A DNA stretch of 64,000 bases from Gammaproteobacteria bacterium (GTDB lineage Bacteria; Pseudomonadota; Gammaproteobacteria; Steroidobacterales; GCA-2729495). The notes beneath the pieces were generated by a model. That model made no database searches. It saw nothing but the letters and a program-made list of their open reading frames with translations, and was not told the origin of the DNA. A program made the position numbers and the translations under genes. Within the stretch, counting starts at the first letter, position 1. Every line of letters begins with the position of its first letter. This document shows, piece by piece, positions 45,638 to 54,823 of this stretch. The stretch lies in contig JAUHYQ010000003.1 of the NCBI GenBank assembly GCA_030426355.1, positions 248,001 to 312,000 of the forward strand, read 5' to 3'.

Positions 45638-45659
45638 AGAAGTAGTTAGCAGCAGCAAG

Positions 45660-46028
45660 TTAGTCAGCGCCAAATAGTTTTTGCCATTCTTCCCGGGTCA
45701 CCTGTTCTTTTAGCTGGAACCGGTAGTCGATCATGTCGCGGTTGTACTGACCGATCATGGCGAAATGCTCTTCCAGAAGGGCATCAATAGCGGTTTCATC
45801 GACTTCGTGCGGTTTGACCGCATTATCAAGTGTTCTAGTCGTGTTGGCGCGTTGCTTATGCATCACTTCGACGCGCTTTTTCATGTCTTTAAGGGTTGCC
45901 TGCGCCGCATCTCTACGCGCGTCATCGGTGACGACCGTCTTTATTTCAGTATCCGTCGCGGCGATAAACTCCAGCAGTTCGACTGAACCGCCACCCATTA
46001 GCAAACCTACAATTAACGCTATTAACAT
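45660..46028 (-). CDS. Small membrane-anchored envelope protein, distant relative of its neighbour
   Basis: From ATG 46028 (GGGTGA upstream) the product is 122 residues. It has a hydrophobic N-terminus LIALIVGLLMGGG acting as an anchor or uncleaved signal, then a helical, charged body (DDARRDAAQATLKDMKKRVEVM) and an EEW motif (TREEWQKLF) near the end. The layout matches the adjoining lipoprotein, including the closing T-x-EEW segment. Family not recognised. It lies 11 bases after that gene, so both are in one operon, and an extracytoplasmic stress or chaperone-like role (Spy/CpxP-like helices) is a guess from appearance only. Confidence 0.55.
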   Translation of the reverse strand: MLIALIVGLLMGGGSVELLEFIAATDTEIKTVVTDDARRDAAQATLKDMKKRVEVMHKQRANTTRTLDNAVKPHEVDETAIDALLEEHFAMIGQYNRDMIDYRFQLKEQVTREEWQKLFGAD

Positions 46029-46039
46029 GAGTTCACCCG

Positions 46040-46486
46040 TTACCTTAATGACTGCAGGGCCGTGATGGCTTGCTGCATTGCCTGTGTGTTGCGCTTGCGG
46101 ACCGTATCCCATTCTTCGGCTGTCATCGCAGCTCGCAAAGCTCTTTGGCTGGTGACGGTCGCGCTGAATGAATCCCGGGTATCCGCTTCGAGCTTGTCGG
46201 CCAGGGCAATAAAATCCTCGCGCCCGGCATCATAATCAGCGTTCATCGCCCGCAACTGCGCGCGACGTTCTTTTTGTTTGGCATACAACTGCCGGTAATC
46301 GCGCTCCAGTTTGTTGACCAGCGACACAGCCGTGTCGCGACGGGTCCCGTCAACAATGGCCACAGCAACCGCGTCGCGCAGGTCTGCAAAAGCTGCGCCA
46401 GTGGCTTCCTCTGGCGGGAGGGCCTTGCTACCACTGCAGCCGGCGCAAAGTGCCAGCAATACCAGCACAGGAAAATGTCTGCTCAT
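46040..46486 (-). CDS. Small helical lipoprotein
   Basis: From ATG 46486 the product is 148 residues with a lipobox LLALCAGC (lipid Cys about residue 16) and an otherwise helical, charged body (NKLERDYRQLYAKQKERRAQLR). MTAEEWDTVRKRN near residue 122 parallels the TREEWQKLF end of the next protein. A longer frame from 46696 overlaps the divergent gene at 46569 and is unlikely. Family not recognised; envelope location is supported by the lipobox. It is divergent from the DUF3313-like lipoprotein, with 82 bases between. Confidence 0.6.
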   Translation of the reverse strand: MSRHFPVLVLLALCAGCSGSKALPPEEATGAAFADLRDAVAVAIVDGTRRDTAVSLVNKLERDYRQLYAKQKERRAQLRAMNADYDAGREDFIALADKLEADTRDSFSATVTSQRALRAAMTAEEWDTVRKRNTQAMQQAITALQSLR

Positions 46487-46568
46487 GACGGGCGTCTCCT
46501 CAGGTGAGTCTAAGTCTACGCCTGCTTGAGGACTTAAAACACAGGGCGGGTTTATATATGATGGCCGC

Positions 46569-47234
46569 ATGACTACCAAAGCGGCAATATCCTTAGTTAT
46601 TCTGATTGGAATGCTTTCTGCGTGCGCACCGCAGGCAAGGTTTGCAATGGAGGGCGAGGGGCCACAAGCCAGTCTGGACGGCCTGAGCCAAATCAAATCA
46701 AAATATTTTGATGCTGTATTTATCCGGCCTGGCGTGGATTTCAGCCAATACCGTCAATTGCTCGTAGAGCCGTCCGAGTTAGCGTTCAAAACGCCCGACA
46801 GAACACAGCTGCAATTTCCGTTAAGCAAGGAGCAGAAAGAGCGTTTTCACGCTTTGCTTGACGAGAGTTTTGCGAATGAACTCAGGCAATCCTCCAGCCT
46901 GACCCTGACCGATTCAGCCGGCGCACAAGTATTGCAGTTGCATCTTCGGGTGCAGGACATTATTGCTTCTGTCCCGCAACGCTCGGTGGGCGGGATCGGG
47001 GGTGATATTTTCCTGCTGGCGCTGGGTGAGGCAACCATGGTCATTGAACTGCGCGATGCTGAAACTGCCGAAATTCTCGCCCGCGTTTTCGATCGTCGTG
47101 CTGTCGAGGGCACTGCAATTGCCCAAAAACAGGGTGCGCCGGTTACGCGCTGGGATGACATCGTAACCGTTTGCGAGCATTGGGCCGAAACGGCTCGCGC
47201 CAGACTGGATGCCGTTGTCGGCTCGCGGTACTAG
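46569..47234 (+). CDS. DUF3313-like lipoprotein
   Basis: This 221-residue protein has a lipobox IGMLSAC with Cys at residue 19. The order is typical of DUF3313 proteins: a strand with FIRPGVDFSQYRQLLVEP near 53-70, a helical segment, VLQLHLRVQDI near 119, and IELRDAETAEILARVFDRR near 154. The family is of unknown function and usually attached to the outer membrane. It is a single gene, divergent from the small lipoprotein pair and convergent with the alkaline phosphatase gene. Confidence 0.7.
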   Translation: MTTKAAISLVILIGMLSACAPQARFAMEGEGPQASLDGLSQIKSKYFDAVFIRPGVDFSQYRQLLVEPSELAFKTPDRTQLQFPLSKEQKERFHALLDESFANELRQSSSLTLTDSAGAQVLQLHLRVQDIIASVPQRSVGGIGGDIFLLALGEATMVIELRDAETAEILARVFDRRAVEGTAIAQKQGAPVTRWDDIVTVCEHWAETARARLDAVVGSRY

Positions 47235-47285
47235 AGGGTCTCTACAGGCTCAGACCTATCGATTTAGAGCGCTGCGTATTGCCCG

Positions 47286-48977
47286 CTATTGCTCCAGCAC
47301 CTCTGCCAGCGGCCGTCCTGCTGACCCCGACGGGGGTTTGATGCCCATGAAGGCTGACAAGGTCGCTGCCACGTCAATGGTTTGTACCCGTCGATCGACG
47401 GTCCGCGCTTCGAGTCCCGCGCCTGCGAAGACAATGGGCACATAGGTGTCGTATGCCCATGGCGAACCATGGGTTGACGCGACTGTCAGGCCGTCAAAAT
47501 CATTGATAAACCAGTTGGGCTCAAAAACGATAAAAACATCGCCCGAGCGTTTTGAATTGAAGTTATTGATTACCGCGCGGTACAGCTCGGTATCCGGCAA
47601 GTTGCCGCTGCGCAGGGCACTGCTGGACACAGCGAGCGACACGCCCTCAAATCTGGACAACTCCTCAACTACCGCTGCCTCTAGTATCTCCTGATCAATC
47701 AACTTGTCGTTTTTAACTTTGTCAGAGAAATAGAGATAGGGGTGTTCGTAGGCTTCAATCAATGGCCCTTTTATCCTGAAACGTTCCCGGATGCGAGCGA
47801 TCGCTGTTTCCTTGTCCCAGCTGTCGGGGTCGATGTAGCCAGCCGGAATGCCCAGACTTTTCAAATAGCCGGGCGCGTCAGGCCCACCGTGATCCGCGGA
47901 CAAAACGATCAGCGTATTGTCTAGGCCGACTTGCTCATCAATGAAGGCAAACAGTTCTGCCAATGTCCGGTCAAGCCGCAGAATATTGTCTTCTGCCTCC
48001 AGGCTGGACGGGCCGAACACATGGCCCACGTAGTCCGTCGCCGAAAAACTGACGCTCAGGTAATCGGTTGCGTCACCCTTGCCGAGTTGCTCTTCGACGA
48101 GGGCGCGCTTCGCGAAGTCGAGTACCAGTTGATCACCCGCTGGGCTGAGCGTCAGCCAGGTGTTGAAGTACTTACTGGTTCCGTCGCCAAAACTATGCGG
48201 AAATACCCTCCCAAATCCGGCCACGTCGGTTTCCCACTCACGATTGTCGGAATCACCGAACACGTAGCTGCTCCGGTCCTGCAAAAGCTCCCAGGACGTT
48301 CCCGCAAACTTTTGTGCGGGCTGTGTTGAATTGAAGTTGATCACCCAGTCCGGGTATTGACTGAGGTAATAGGTGCTGGTGACAAACTCACCGCTTGCCT
48401 TCGAAAACCAGTATGCCGTGCCGGAGTGTCCGGCCATCGATATGGCGCCGCGATCCTTGACCGAAACGCCGATGACTTTCGATTTGCCGCCGTTATTACT
48501 GCGCAGTTCGTCGGCAAAAGTAGTGACCAGTATGGCGGCCGGTGAGCGGCCGTCACCGCGCGCTGCGCGCTGGGTAGGGTCGATCTCGGTGCTGGCATCA
48601 ACGCCGCCGTCCTTGCTCAGCAGGCGATAATTGGTGTCTTCCACGTTATAAACCGTAAAGCCGCTTTCGCGGTCGAACCAGAGGTTGCCCACCATCCCGT
48701 GTGCCGCGGGATGCGCACCGGTTGCAAGCGTCGTATGACCGACGATGGTTTCGGTGTTGGCGTGAGCATGATGTGCGTCCCGATAAACGATACCGGACTC
48801 CCATAAATAGCGGAAGCCGCCTTCACCCAGACGGTCGTAATAACGGGTTGGCTGATCACCTCGCAGCTGATCAACGGTGATTTGCAGAATGAGTTTTGGC
48901 TTTACGGCACCGTAAGCGGGCGAAAAAAACAAGGCGGCAAACAGCAGAGCGCATCGGGACAGGATCAGATTGTTCAT
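47286..48977 (-). CDS. PafA-like alkaline phosphatase (phosphomonoesterase)
   Basis: From ATG 48977 the product is 563 residues with a signal peptide ending SPAYGA. It has ITVDQLRGD with a metal-binding Asp, ANTETIVGHTTLATG with the probable nucleophile Thr just before IVGH, and GNLWFDRESG with an Asn. It also has VKDRGAISMAGHSG with a Lys-x-Arg pair, SATDYVGH and SADHGG. This set matches the PafA group of phosphate-irrepressible alkaline phosphatases, where the Asn and the Lys/Arg pair favour monoesters. It would release phosphate from organic esters in the periplasm. It lies after the terminator of the sulfatase gene, so it is transcribed separately. A diesterase activity cannot be excluded. 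Confidence 0.8.
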   Translation of the reverse strand: MNNLILSRCALLFAALFFSPAYGAVKPKLILQITVDQLRGDQPTRYYDRLGEGGFRYLWESGIVYRDAHHAHANTETIVGHTTLATGAHPAAHGMVGNLWFDRESGFTVYNVEDTNYRLLSKDGGVDASTEIDPTQRAARGDGRSPAAILVTTFADELRSNNGGKSKVIGVSVKDRGAISMAGHSGTAYWFSKASGEFVTSTYYLSQYPDWVINFNSTQPAQKFAGTSWELLQDRSSYVFGDSDNREWETDVAGFGRVFPHSFGDGTSKYFNTWLTLSPAGDQLVLDFAKRALVEEQLGKGDATDYLSVSFSATDYVGHVFGPSSLEAEDNILRLDRTLAELFAFIDEQVGLDNTLIVLSADHGGPDAPGYLKSLGIPAGYIDPDSWDKETAIARIRERFRIKGPLIEAYEHPYLYFSDKVKNDKLIDQEILEAAVVEELSRFEGVSLAVSSSALRSGNLPDTELYRAVINNFNSKRSGDVFIVFEPNWFINDFDGLTVASTHGSPWAYDTYVPIVFAGAGLEARTVDRRVQTIDVAATLSAFMGIKPPSGSAGRPLAEVLEQ

Positions 48978-49010
48978 ATTGGAAGTCGAATTACAGAAAT
49001 ACGATGGGAG

Positions 49011-49051
49011 AAAATAAAAAGGCCGCACATCACCAGAAGCGATGTGCGGCC
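49011..49051 (-). terminator. Rho-independent terminator after the sulfatase
   Basis: On the minus strand a perfect 11-base stem (GGCCGCACATC with GATGTGCGGCC, nine-base loop) is followed by TTTTTATTTT, 29 bases after the sulfatase stop and 34 before the alkaline phosphatase ATG. Confidence 0.9.
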
Positions 49052-49079
49052 CCGCATCATCAGCGATGAATCTGAATGC

Positions 49080-50717
49080 CTAGTATGACAGGGCCGATTT
49101 CAGCTTCTCCTCAATTTTGCTCAGGTTGAAAGACCCGGGTGACTGGCTCGGCGGGTACTCTTTCATGGACATCAGAAACTCGGCTGCCAGCCCTTGTATG
49201 GGTACGATCACGAACGGCCGATCGAGAAACCAGTCATTGTAAATATTGGCATTGTGCTGCGCCCGCTCAAACGGATCACGGCGCAGGTTGAACAACAGCG
49301 GAACACGGAGTTCCGTGAACGGTTCGCGCCATACGCCAAAGGCCTCGCCGCGGTTCTCCAGAAACACCACTTTCCAGTCATCGTAGCGCGCAGCAACAAT
49401 CTGGCCATCATCATTCACGTACCAGAATTCGCGGCGCGGAGACTGATCGGTCTTGCCGCTCAGGTAATCCAGCATGTTGTAACCGTCGAGATGGTTACGG
49501 TACTTGCGACCGTTAAGTTTGGTGCCCTTGAGCAGGCGTTCCTTCACATCGGTGTCGCCGGCTGCCGCAGCAAAGGTTGTCAACCAGTCTTCGTGAGCCA
49601 CGATGCCGTTCAGTGTGATGCCAGCCGGAAACTTGCCGGGCCAGCGCACGAAGGCGGGCACACGATACGCCCCCTCCCAGTTGGAATTTTTCTCGCTGCG
49701 GAACGGCGTGGTGCCGGCATCCGGCCAGGTGTTGTAGTGCGGGCCGTTATCGGTCGAGTACATCACAAGCGTGTTATCGGCGATACCAAGATCGTCCAGT
49801 AATTTCAGGAACTTGCCGACGTGCATGTCATGTTCAACCATGCCGTCGGAGTACTCGTCCTGCCCCGACTGGCCGCGCAGTTCTTCCTTGACATGGGTGC
49901 GGAAGTGCATGCGTGTGCCGTTCCACCATACGAACCAGGGTTTGCCTGCACGCTGTTGCTCCTTGATGAACTCCATGGCGCGATCCGAGGTCTCGTCGTC
50001 GATGGTCTCCATACGCTTCTTGGTTAGCGGGCCCGTATCTTCAATGCGCTGGCCGCCTTTGCCATCGGCCCAGGAATGCATAACGCCGCGGGGACCAAAT
50101 TTTTCCAGGAAGGTCCGCCCGTCTTTAAGGACCATATCGCCGGGGTAGTCCTCGTTCTCCGGTTCCTCCTCTGCGTTCAGGTGGTAGAGATTCCCCAGAA
50201 ACTCATCAAATCCATGCATGGTGGGCAGGTGTTCGTCCAGGTCGCCCTGATGGTTTTTGCCGAACTGACCCGTCGCATAGCCTTGCGCTTTCAGCACTGT
50301 GGCCATCGTGACGTCGGTTTTCTGCCAGCCTTGTTCCGCACCCGGCAGACCCACCTTGGTCATGCCGCTGCGCACGGGCACCGATCCGCCGATAAATGCA
50401 GCGCGCCCTGCCGTGCAGCTTTGCTGCGCGTAATAGTCGGTAAACGCGACGCCTTCGCTGGCGATACGGTCAATATTCGGCGTCTGGTAGCCCATCATGC
50501 CGCGGTTGTTATGGCTGATGTTCCAGGTACCAATGTCATCACCCCAGATAACGAGGATATTTGGTTTGGCTGGCTCCTGAGTCTGAGCCGTATCCTGCGC
50601 CTGCGCTATGCCGGTAATCAGAAAGGCCAGAGCAATAGTTACCAGTCGGAGTTGCGCTCCGAAAGCAACCGCAGTTGCGGACCAAAAGCGCTTGGTTTCG
50701 CGTGTTCCAGTGTCCAT
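49080..50717 (-). CDS. Arylsulfatase-type sulfatase (formylglycine family)
   Basis: This 545-residue protein has a signal peptide ending ITGIAQAQ. It has the sulfatase opening NILVIWGDDIGTWN with metal Asp pairs, and QQSCTAGRAAFIGG carrying the C-x-A-x-R formylglycine site (Cys near residue 100). FGKNHQGD and MYSTDNGPHYNT with the second metal pair follow. It should hydrolyse a sulfate ester after Cys oxidation by a formylglycine-generating enzyme, which is not in the window. Acting in the periplasm or outside, it may remodel sulfated glycans such as this organism's own EPS; that link is inference, as the EPS genes lie over 13 kb away. A terminator follows. Confidence 0.86.
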   Translation of the reverse strand: MDTGTRETKRFWSATAVAFGAQLRLVTIALAFLITGIAQAQDTAQTQEPAKPNILVIWGDDIGTWNISHNNRGMMGYQTPNIDRIASEGVAFTDYYAQQSCTAGRAAFIGGSVPVRSGMTKVGLPGAEQGWQKTDVTMATVLKAQGYATGQFGKNHQGDLDEHLPTMHGFDEFLGNLYHLNAEEEPENEDYPGDMVLKDGRTFLEKFGPRGVMHSWADGKGGQRIEDTGPLTKKRMETIDDETSDRAMEFIKEQQRAGKPWFVWWNGTRMHFRTHVKEELRGQSGQDEYSDGMVEHDMHVGKFLKLLDDLGIADNTLVMYSTDNGPHYNTWPDAGTTPFRSEKNSNWEGAYRVPAFVRWPGKFPAGITLNGIVAHEDWLTTFAAAAGDTDVKERLLKGTKLNGRKYRNHLDGYNMLDYLSGKTDQSPRREFWYVNDDGQIVAARYDDWKVVFLENRGEAFGVWREPFTELRVPLLFNLRRDPFERAQHNANIYNDWFLDRPFVIVPIQGLAAEFLMSMKEYPPSQSPGSFNLSKIEEKLKSALSY

Positions 50718-50837
50718 TAGATATTGCCTCTGCTGAAGCAGCTTTGGTGCTGCTTGATTCTTGTTGAGTGGCTCTTATGTGAAAAGCTGAGTGACATCCT
50801 AGCATCGGTCACTTGCTGCTACCAACCTCCCGGCACC

Positions 50838-53147
50838 TCAGGGAATGGCATCGAGCGAGCGCAGCAGTGTGACCACGCTCTGGTTCTCGGGGTGCAGCCT
50901 GGCCATACGGTAGGCGATTTCCAGCGCCCCATCCTTGTCCCCGCCGTCACGGCGCAGGGTGGCCAGGGCCATGGCGATATCGAAATCAGTCGCAAATTGC
51001 CTGTGGGCATCCGTTAAGACCTGTAATGCCTGCTGTGGCGTGCTCAGCGAGTTGAGCGCGATCCCCAGGACGTAGGCGTAACGAGCGTTCGCCGGTTCCA
51101 ACCGGGCAGCAAGGCGCAATTCTTCCAGAGCCTCGTCGCTGCGCCCGCTGCGAACCAGCGACAAGCCAAGGGCGTAATGCAGTGCTGCGTTGCCGGCGTT
51201 CCGCTCTATGCCTTCGCGCAAGATGGCCTCGCCCTCGGTTTCCCGACCCTGTGCACGCAGTGCGTCGGCCATATTCACGCGGGCCCCGACCGCATTGGGC
51301 TCAATACGGAGAGCGGCCTGATACAGCTTAATCGCAGAGTCCGGATTGCCTTGCGCGCTCTCAAGTGCAGCCAGAGCCACCAGCGCCTCGGGGCGATGGG
51401 CAATGGCTTCGTAGGCCCGGCGATAATCCTGTTCTGCCTGGGCATAGGCACGCGCGTCCTGCTCCGGTAACGAATCCCGCATGCCCGCATAGCTCGCCAT
51501 GGCCTCAATTCGAACACTGCGCACCGGGTCCGCAAGGAGGCGGGAGCCGGGCAGCCTTAGCCGGAGTTCCTGCGGCAAGTTACGCACCTGACGCAATGCT
51601 GCAATTCTTATCAGCGCATCGCCATGGCCAAGCCGCGCTTCCAGCGTGCGAAATTCACGGCTGCCGAAGGGTTGCGCAAGTAACGACAAGGCCGTCGCTT
51701 TCGCGATCCCCGGTGTCTGATCGCGATCAATAACATCAAGTAACTGCGCATTCGCAAACCCGCGCCGACCGGCATCGAGCGCCGTCGCGAAATGCGGCCG
51801 TTGCCACGCGTCGCTGCCTCGCCATGCAGTAATGGCCTGCGCCGCCCAGCTTGCATCACGGCCGGTATGGCAGGTGCTGCAGGCGTTGGGCGTGCCAATG
51901 CTCGCCGTCAAATCGGGGCGTGGCGCGCGGAAACTGTGGTCGCGGCGATCGTCCACGACCATGTAGGTTCGGGAACTCATATGACAATCAACGCAACCGG
52001 CCTGCGCTGGCTCATGTCCGGTGTGTTCAGCCGCGGCAAATTTTGCCGGCAGATGGCATTGCGCGCAGACGGCATTGGGATCATTGCCGCTCACGAGTTT
52101 GGCGGAATGCGGATTGTGACAGTCTGTGCAGCTTACGCCCGCGCGGTACATGCGACTCTGCAAGAACGAGCCGTAGACGTAGACCTCATCGAGAATCTGA
52201 CCATCGGCAAAATACAGCGACTCGTCGAGCAGCGCCGGCAGGTGCGTATCAGCAAGCGGTTTGCCGTATTCATAATCAGGCGCGATGATCCCGCGACGTG
52301 AATGGCAGCGGCCGCATGCTTCCGGTTGTTGCTGCGTTTGCAGCAGCATCTCACTGCGCTCGGCAATGCCGGTGTCCGGATTTATAGCCCATGTCGCACC
52401 GTCGCGGTCATCGAGGTCGACATCGAAGCCGTGTCCGGCCGTTTCAATACCGGCCTTGTCAAAACCAGCCTGGGCGAGCGCGATATGCGTCGACCCCGGC
52501 CCGTGACAACCCTCGCAGCCCACGCTGATTTCTGCATACGAAGTTGCGAAGCTGTTTGTTGCGGCATCGAAATTCATCTCGAGCTTGGTCGAATGACATT
52601 CGGCACACATGTAATTCCAGTTCTGCTGCGGCCCTGTCCAGTGCAGTTCATCGCCGGGCTCTATATATTCATCCGGATAAATGTGAAACCAGCGCTGACC
52701 GCCCTCGGCCAGTGAGCGCGCGTCCCACGAAAAGGCCAGTGTTTGCAAGCGCCCGCCCGGAAACTCAATCAGGTATTGCTGCAGTGGCTCGACACCGAGC
52801 GTATAGGCAATGCGAAACTCACGATCCTGACCCGCCGCATCGGCAGTTTGCACATAGAAATTGTTGTCACGAGTGAAAAAGCGCGTTGTTTGCCCGAAAT
52901 AGTCGAAGCTCACATTATCGAAATCGCCCAAAACTGTGTCCGGCGTAGCAACATCCATGGCGCGTTCATGATGCGAGCCTGCCCAGTCGGCGAAAGCATC
53001 GCTATGGCAGTCCTGACAGGCGTCGCTGCCAACAAACGTCGCCGGGCCGATATCAGCAGGCAGGGCTTGCCCGGAATTGTCAGCGCTATCGCATCCACCG
53101 ATCAAAACGGTCAACAGCATCATGCCTTTGCTTAGATATCGCGCCAT
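50838..53147 (-). CDS. Octaheme c-type cytochrome lipoprotein with TPR domain
   Basis: This 769-residue protein has a lipobox VLIGGC (lipid Cys near residue 19) and eight CxxCH haem sites in the first 430 residues: CQDCH, CAECH, CEGCH, CGRCH, CTDCH, CAQCH, CVDCH, CSTCH. A HEAT-like helical stretch follows (about 470-560). The C-terminal part holds about five TPRs (about 570-769; GNPDSAIKLYQAALRIEPNA, GNAALHYALGLSLVRSGRS). The order of haem sites resembles cytochrome c554-like multihaem proteins. As an outer-membrane or periplasmic electron carrier it could dock partners through the TPRs. It lies divergent from the MipA-type barrel. Redox substrate unknown. Confidence 0.85.
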   Translation of the reverse strand: MARYLSKGMMLLTVLIGGCDSADNSGQALPADIGPATFVGSDACQDCHSDAFADWAGSHHERAMDVATPDTVLGDFDNVSFDYFGQTTRFFTRDNNFYVQTADAAGQDREFRIAYTLGVEPLQQYLIEFPGGRLQTLAFSWDARSLAEGGQRWFHIYPDEYIEPGDELHWTGPQQNWNYMCAECHSTKLEMNFDAATNSFATSYAEISVGCEGCHGPGSTHIALAQAGFDKAGIETAGHGFDVDLDDRDGATWAINPDTGIAERSEMLLQTQQQPEACGRCHSRRGIIAPDYEYGKPLADTHLPALLDESLYFADGQILDEVYVYGSFLQSRMYRAGVSCTDCHNPHSAKLVSGNDPNAVCAQCHLPAKFAAAEHTGHEPAQAGCVDCHMSSRTYMVVDDRRDHSFRAPRPDLTASIGTPNACSTCHTGRDASWAAQAITAWRGSDAWQRPHFATALDAGRRGFANAQLLDVIDRDQTPGIAKATALSLLAQPFGSREFRTLEARLGHGDALIRIAALRQVRNLPQELRLRLPGSRLLADPVRSVRIEAMASYAGMRDSLPEQDARAYAQAEQDYRRAYEAIAHRPEALVALAALESAQGNPDSAIKLYQAALRIEPNAVGARVNMADALRAQGRETEGEAILREGIERNAGNAALHYALGLSLVRSGRSDEALEELRLAARLEPANARYAYVLGIALNSLSTPQQALQVLTDAHRQFATDFDIAMALATLRRDGGDKDGALEIAYRMARLHPENQSVVTLLRSLDAIP

Positions 53148-53265
53148 AACAAACCATCAGTAATAAACGTGTGCGGTATCACGAACCGCCAACCACGGTT
53201 TTAGCTGAAGCCAACGAAGCGTGCGTGTACCATCGGATTCTAGTCGAAAAATGCAGACTTAAATT

Positions 53266-54807
53266 ATGCGTTTGGCAAAAACCCTGTCCGTGTTGTCACT
53301 GCTGCTGACTTCGTATGGTGCTTTGGCAGAGTCGGCTCTGGATAGTTTCCGCAATCAGGATCTGAATGACTACGCACTGGGTCTGGCCTTTACGGTAGCT
53401 CAGAATCCATACATCGGTGCCTCGCCAACAACCGTCATCTATCCGATCCTCGCCACTGTAGAGCATTCGAGTTTTACGCGCAGTCGGCTGTTAATTCGCG
53501 GCGAAAATATCGGCGTACGATTTGTCACGGACAACGATTGGGAGTTCGGGCTGGTCGGACGTGTGCAAACTCTGGGCACCGGTGCAGGAGACAATGCCGA
53601 TTTGCAGGGTGTCAGGGATCGCGGCTGGGCTATTGAATCCGGGCCGCTGATTGGCTGGCGTGGTTCGCCCGTGCACCTGCAGTTGCGGTCATATTGGGAG
53701 TTGCCTAATAGGCACAGTGGCGCGACAACGGAATTGGAATTTTCTTACCCGCAGCACCTTGATCGGGGCTTCATCGTTCCAGCGGTCCGTATTTCTTATC
53801 TGAGTGACGCCTACAACGGGTATTACTTTGGCGTCACGGACCAGGAGTCGACCGCATCGCGACCCGTTTATCAGCCTGGCTCTGCAACCAACATCTGGGC
53901 AGGAGTTTCGTTCGGTTACGAACTTACGCCGGATTGGCTGTTACGGGGTTCGATCGGATTGGAACAGCTTGATGATTCCATTCAGGACAGCCCGCTAGTT
54001 GGGCGCGACCGGCTTTGGTCGGCTTCAATTGCTATTGCGCACAAGGCCAATTTGTTTGTGCCGCGGGATGCGGGCAGCGGCCAAAAGGAGCGTGAATTTG
54101 AAATTCGTATGAGCACCTTGAATGGTGCAATAGATACTCGTGTTACGCGGGATTCGGACGATGGCCAGCCCGGGGATGCCGTTGACCTGGAGAATTTTCT
54201 CGCGTCAGCGGATCGGAAAACCGTCACACAATTCGACGGCATCTTGCGGATGGGCTATTACCACCGCATTGAAGTGGGAGCTTTTCGTTTGACGCGAAAT
54301 GCCAGCACAGCCATTCAGGACGATCTGTCTTTTGGTGACCAGAACTACCCGGCAGGAACGCTGATTCAAAGTGAGGTTAAGACCGGCCTTATTCGTCTAG
54401 CCTATGCTTACTCACTGTTGCGGGATAGCCAGAAAGAACTCGGTGTTTCTGCCGGGCTCAGTTATTTCAGTTTTGAGACCTCTATTAGCGAGGCAGGCTC
54501 CCCGGACATTGAGCGTTTAAGTGCAAGTGCCCCGTTGCCGACTTTTGGAGTGTTTGCGACGGCGTTAATCAAGGGCAAATGGCAGCTCAGTGCCGATGCC
54601 AAGGTTTTTGCTCTGGATTTCGACCGTTACGACGGCTTCATGAGCTATGCGAGCGTCGGTCTGGAACGGAAATTCGGCGATATTGTCGGGGTCGGAGTCG
54701 GTTATGACTTCTACTCGCTAAATCTTAGTGTCAACAAACTGGGCGACACGGGAGCGTTCGACTTTGTCTATCAAGGGCCGAAGTTGTTCGTTAACTTGTC
54801 CTTCTGA
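53266..54807 (+). CDS. Outer-membrane protein: MipA/OmpV domain fused to a second beta-barrel-like domain
   Basis: This 513-residue protein has a signal peptide ending GALA. Residues about 35-262 match the MipA/OmpV family (NPYIGASPTTVIYPIL, GWAIESGPLIGWRG, DSYNGYYFGV-like segment, and a strand ending HKANLFV). These proteins usually end there at about 250 residues. Here a second set of amphipathic strands (about 275-513) follows, with LRMGYYHRIEVGAFRL and YASVGLERKFGDIVGVGVG, and ends in FVNLSF, a barrel terminus. The family scaffolds or serves as an outer-membrane channel. The fused second part is unassigned. It has its own 118-base region divergent from the octaheme gene. Confidence 0.72.
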   Translation: MRLAKTLSVLSLLLTSYGALAESALDSFRNQDLNDYALGLAFTVAQNPYIGASPTTVIYPILATVEHSSFTRSRLLIRGENIGVRFVTDNDWEFGLVGRVQTLGTGAGDNADLQGVRDRGWAIESGPLIGWRGSPVHLQLRSYWELPNRHSGATTELEFSYPQHLDRGFIVPAVRISYLSDAYNGYYFGVTDQESTASRPVYQPGSATNIWAGVSFGYELTPDWLLRGSIGLEQLDDSIQDSPLVGRDRLWSASIAIAHKANLFVPRDAGSGQKEREFEIRMSTLNGAIDTRVTRDSDDGQPGDAVDLENFLASADRKTVTQFDGILRMGYYHRIEVGAFRLTRNASTAIQDDLSFGDQNYPAGTLIQSEVKTGLIRLAYAYSLLRDSQKELGVSAGLSYFSFETSISEAGSPDIERLSASAPLPTFGVFATALIKGKWQLSADAKVFALDFDRYDGFMSYASVGLERKFGDIVGVGVGYDFYSLNLSVNKLGDTGAFDFVYQGPKLFVNLSF

Positions 54808-54823
54808 TGCAGACTACGAACGC

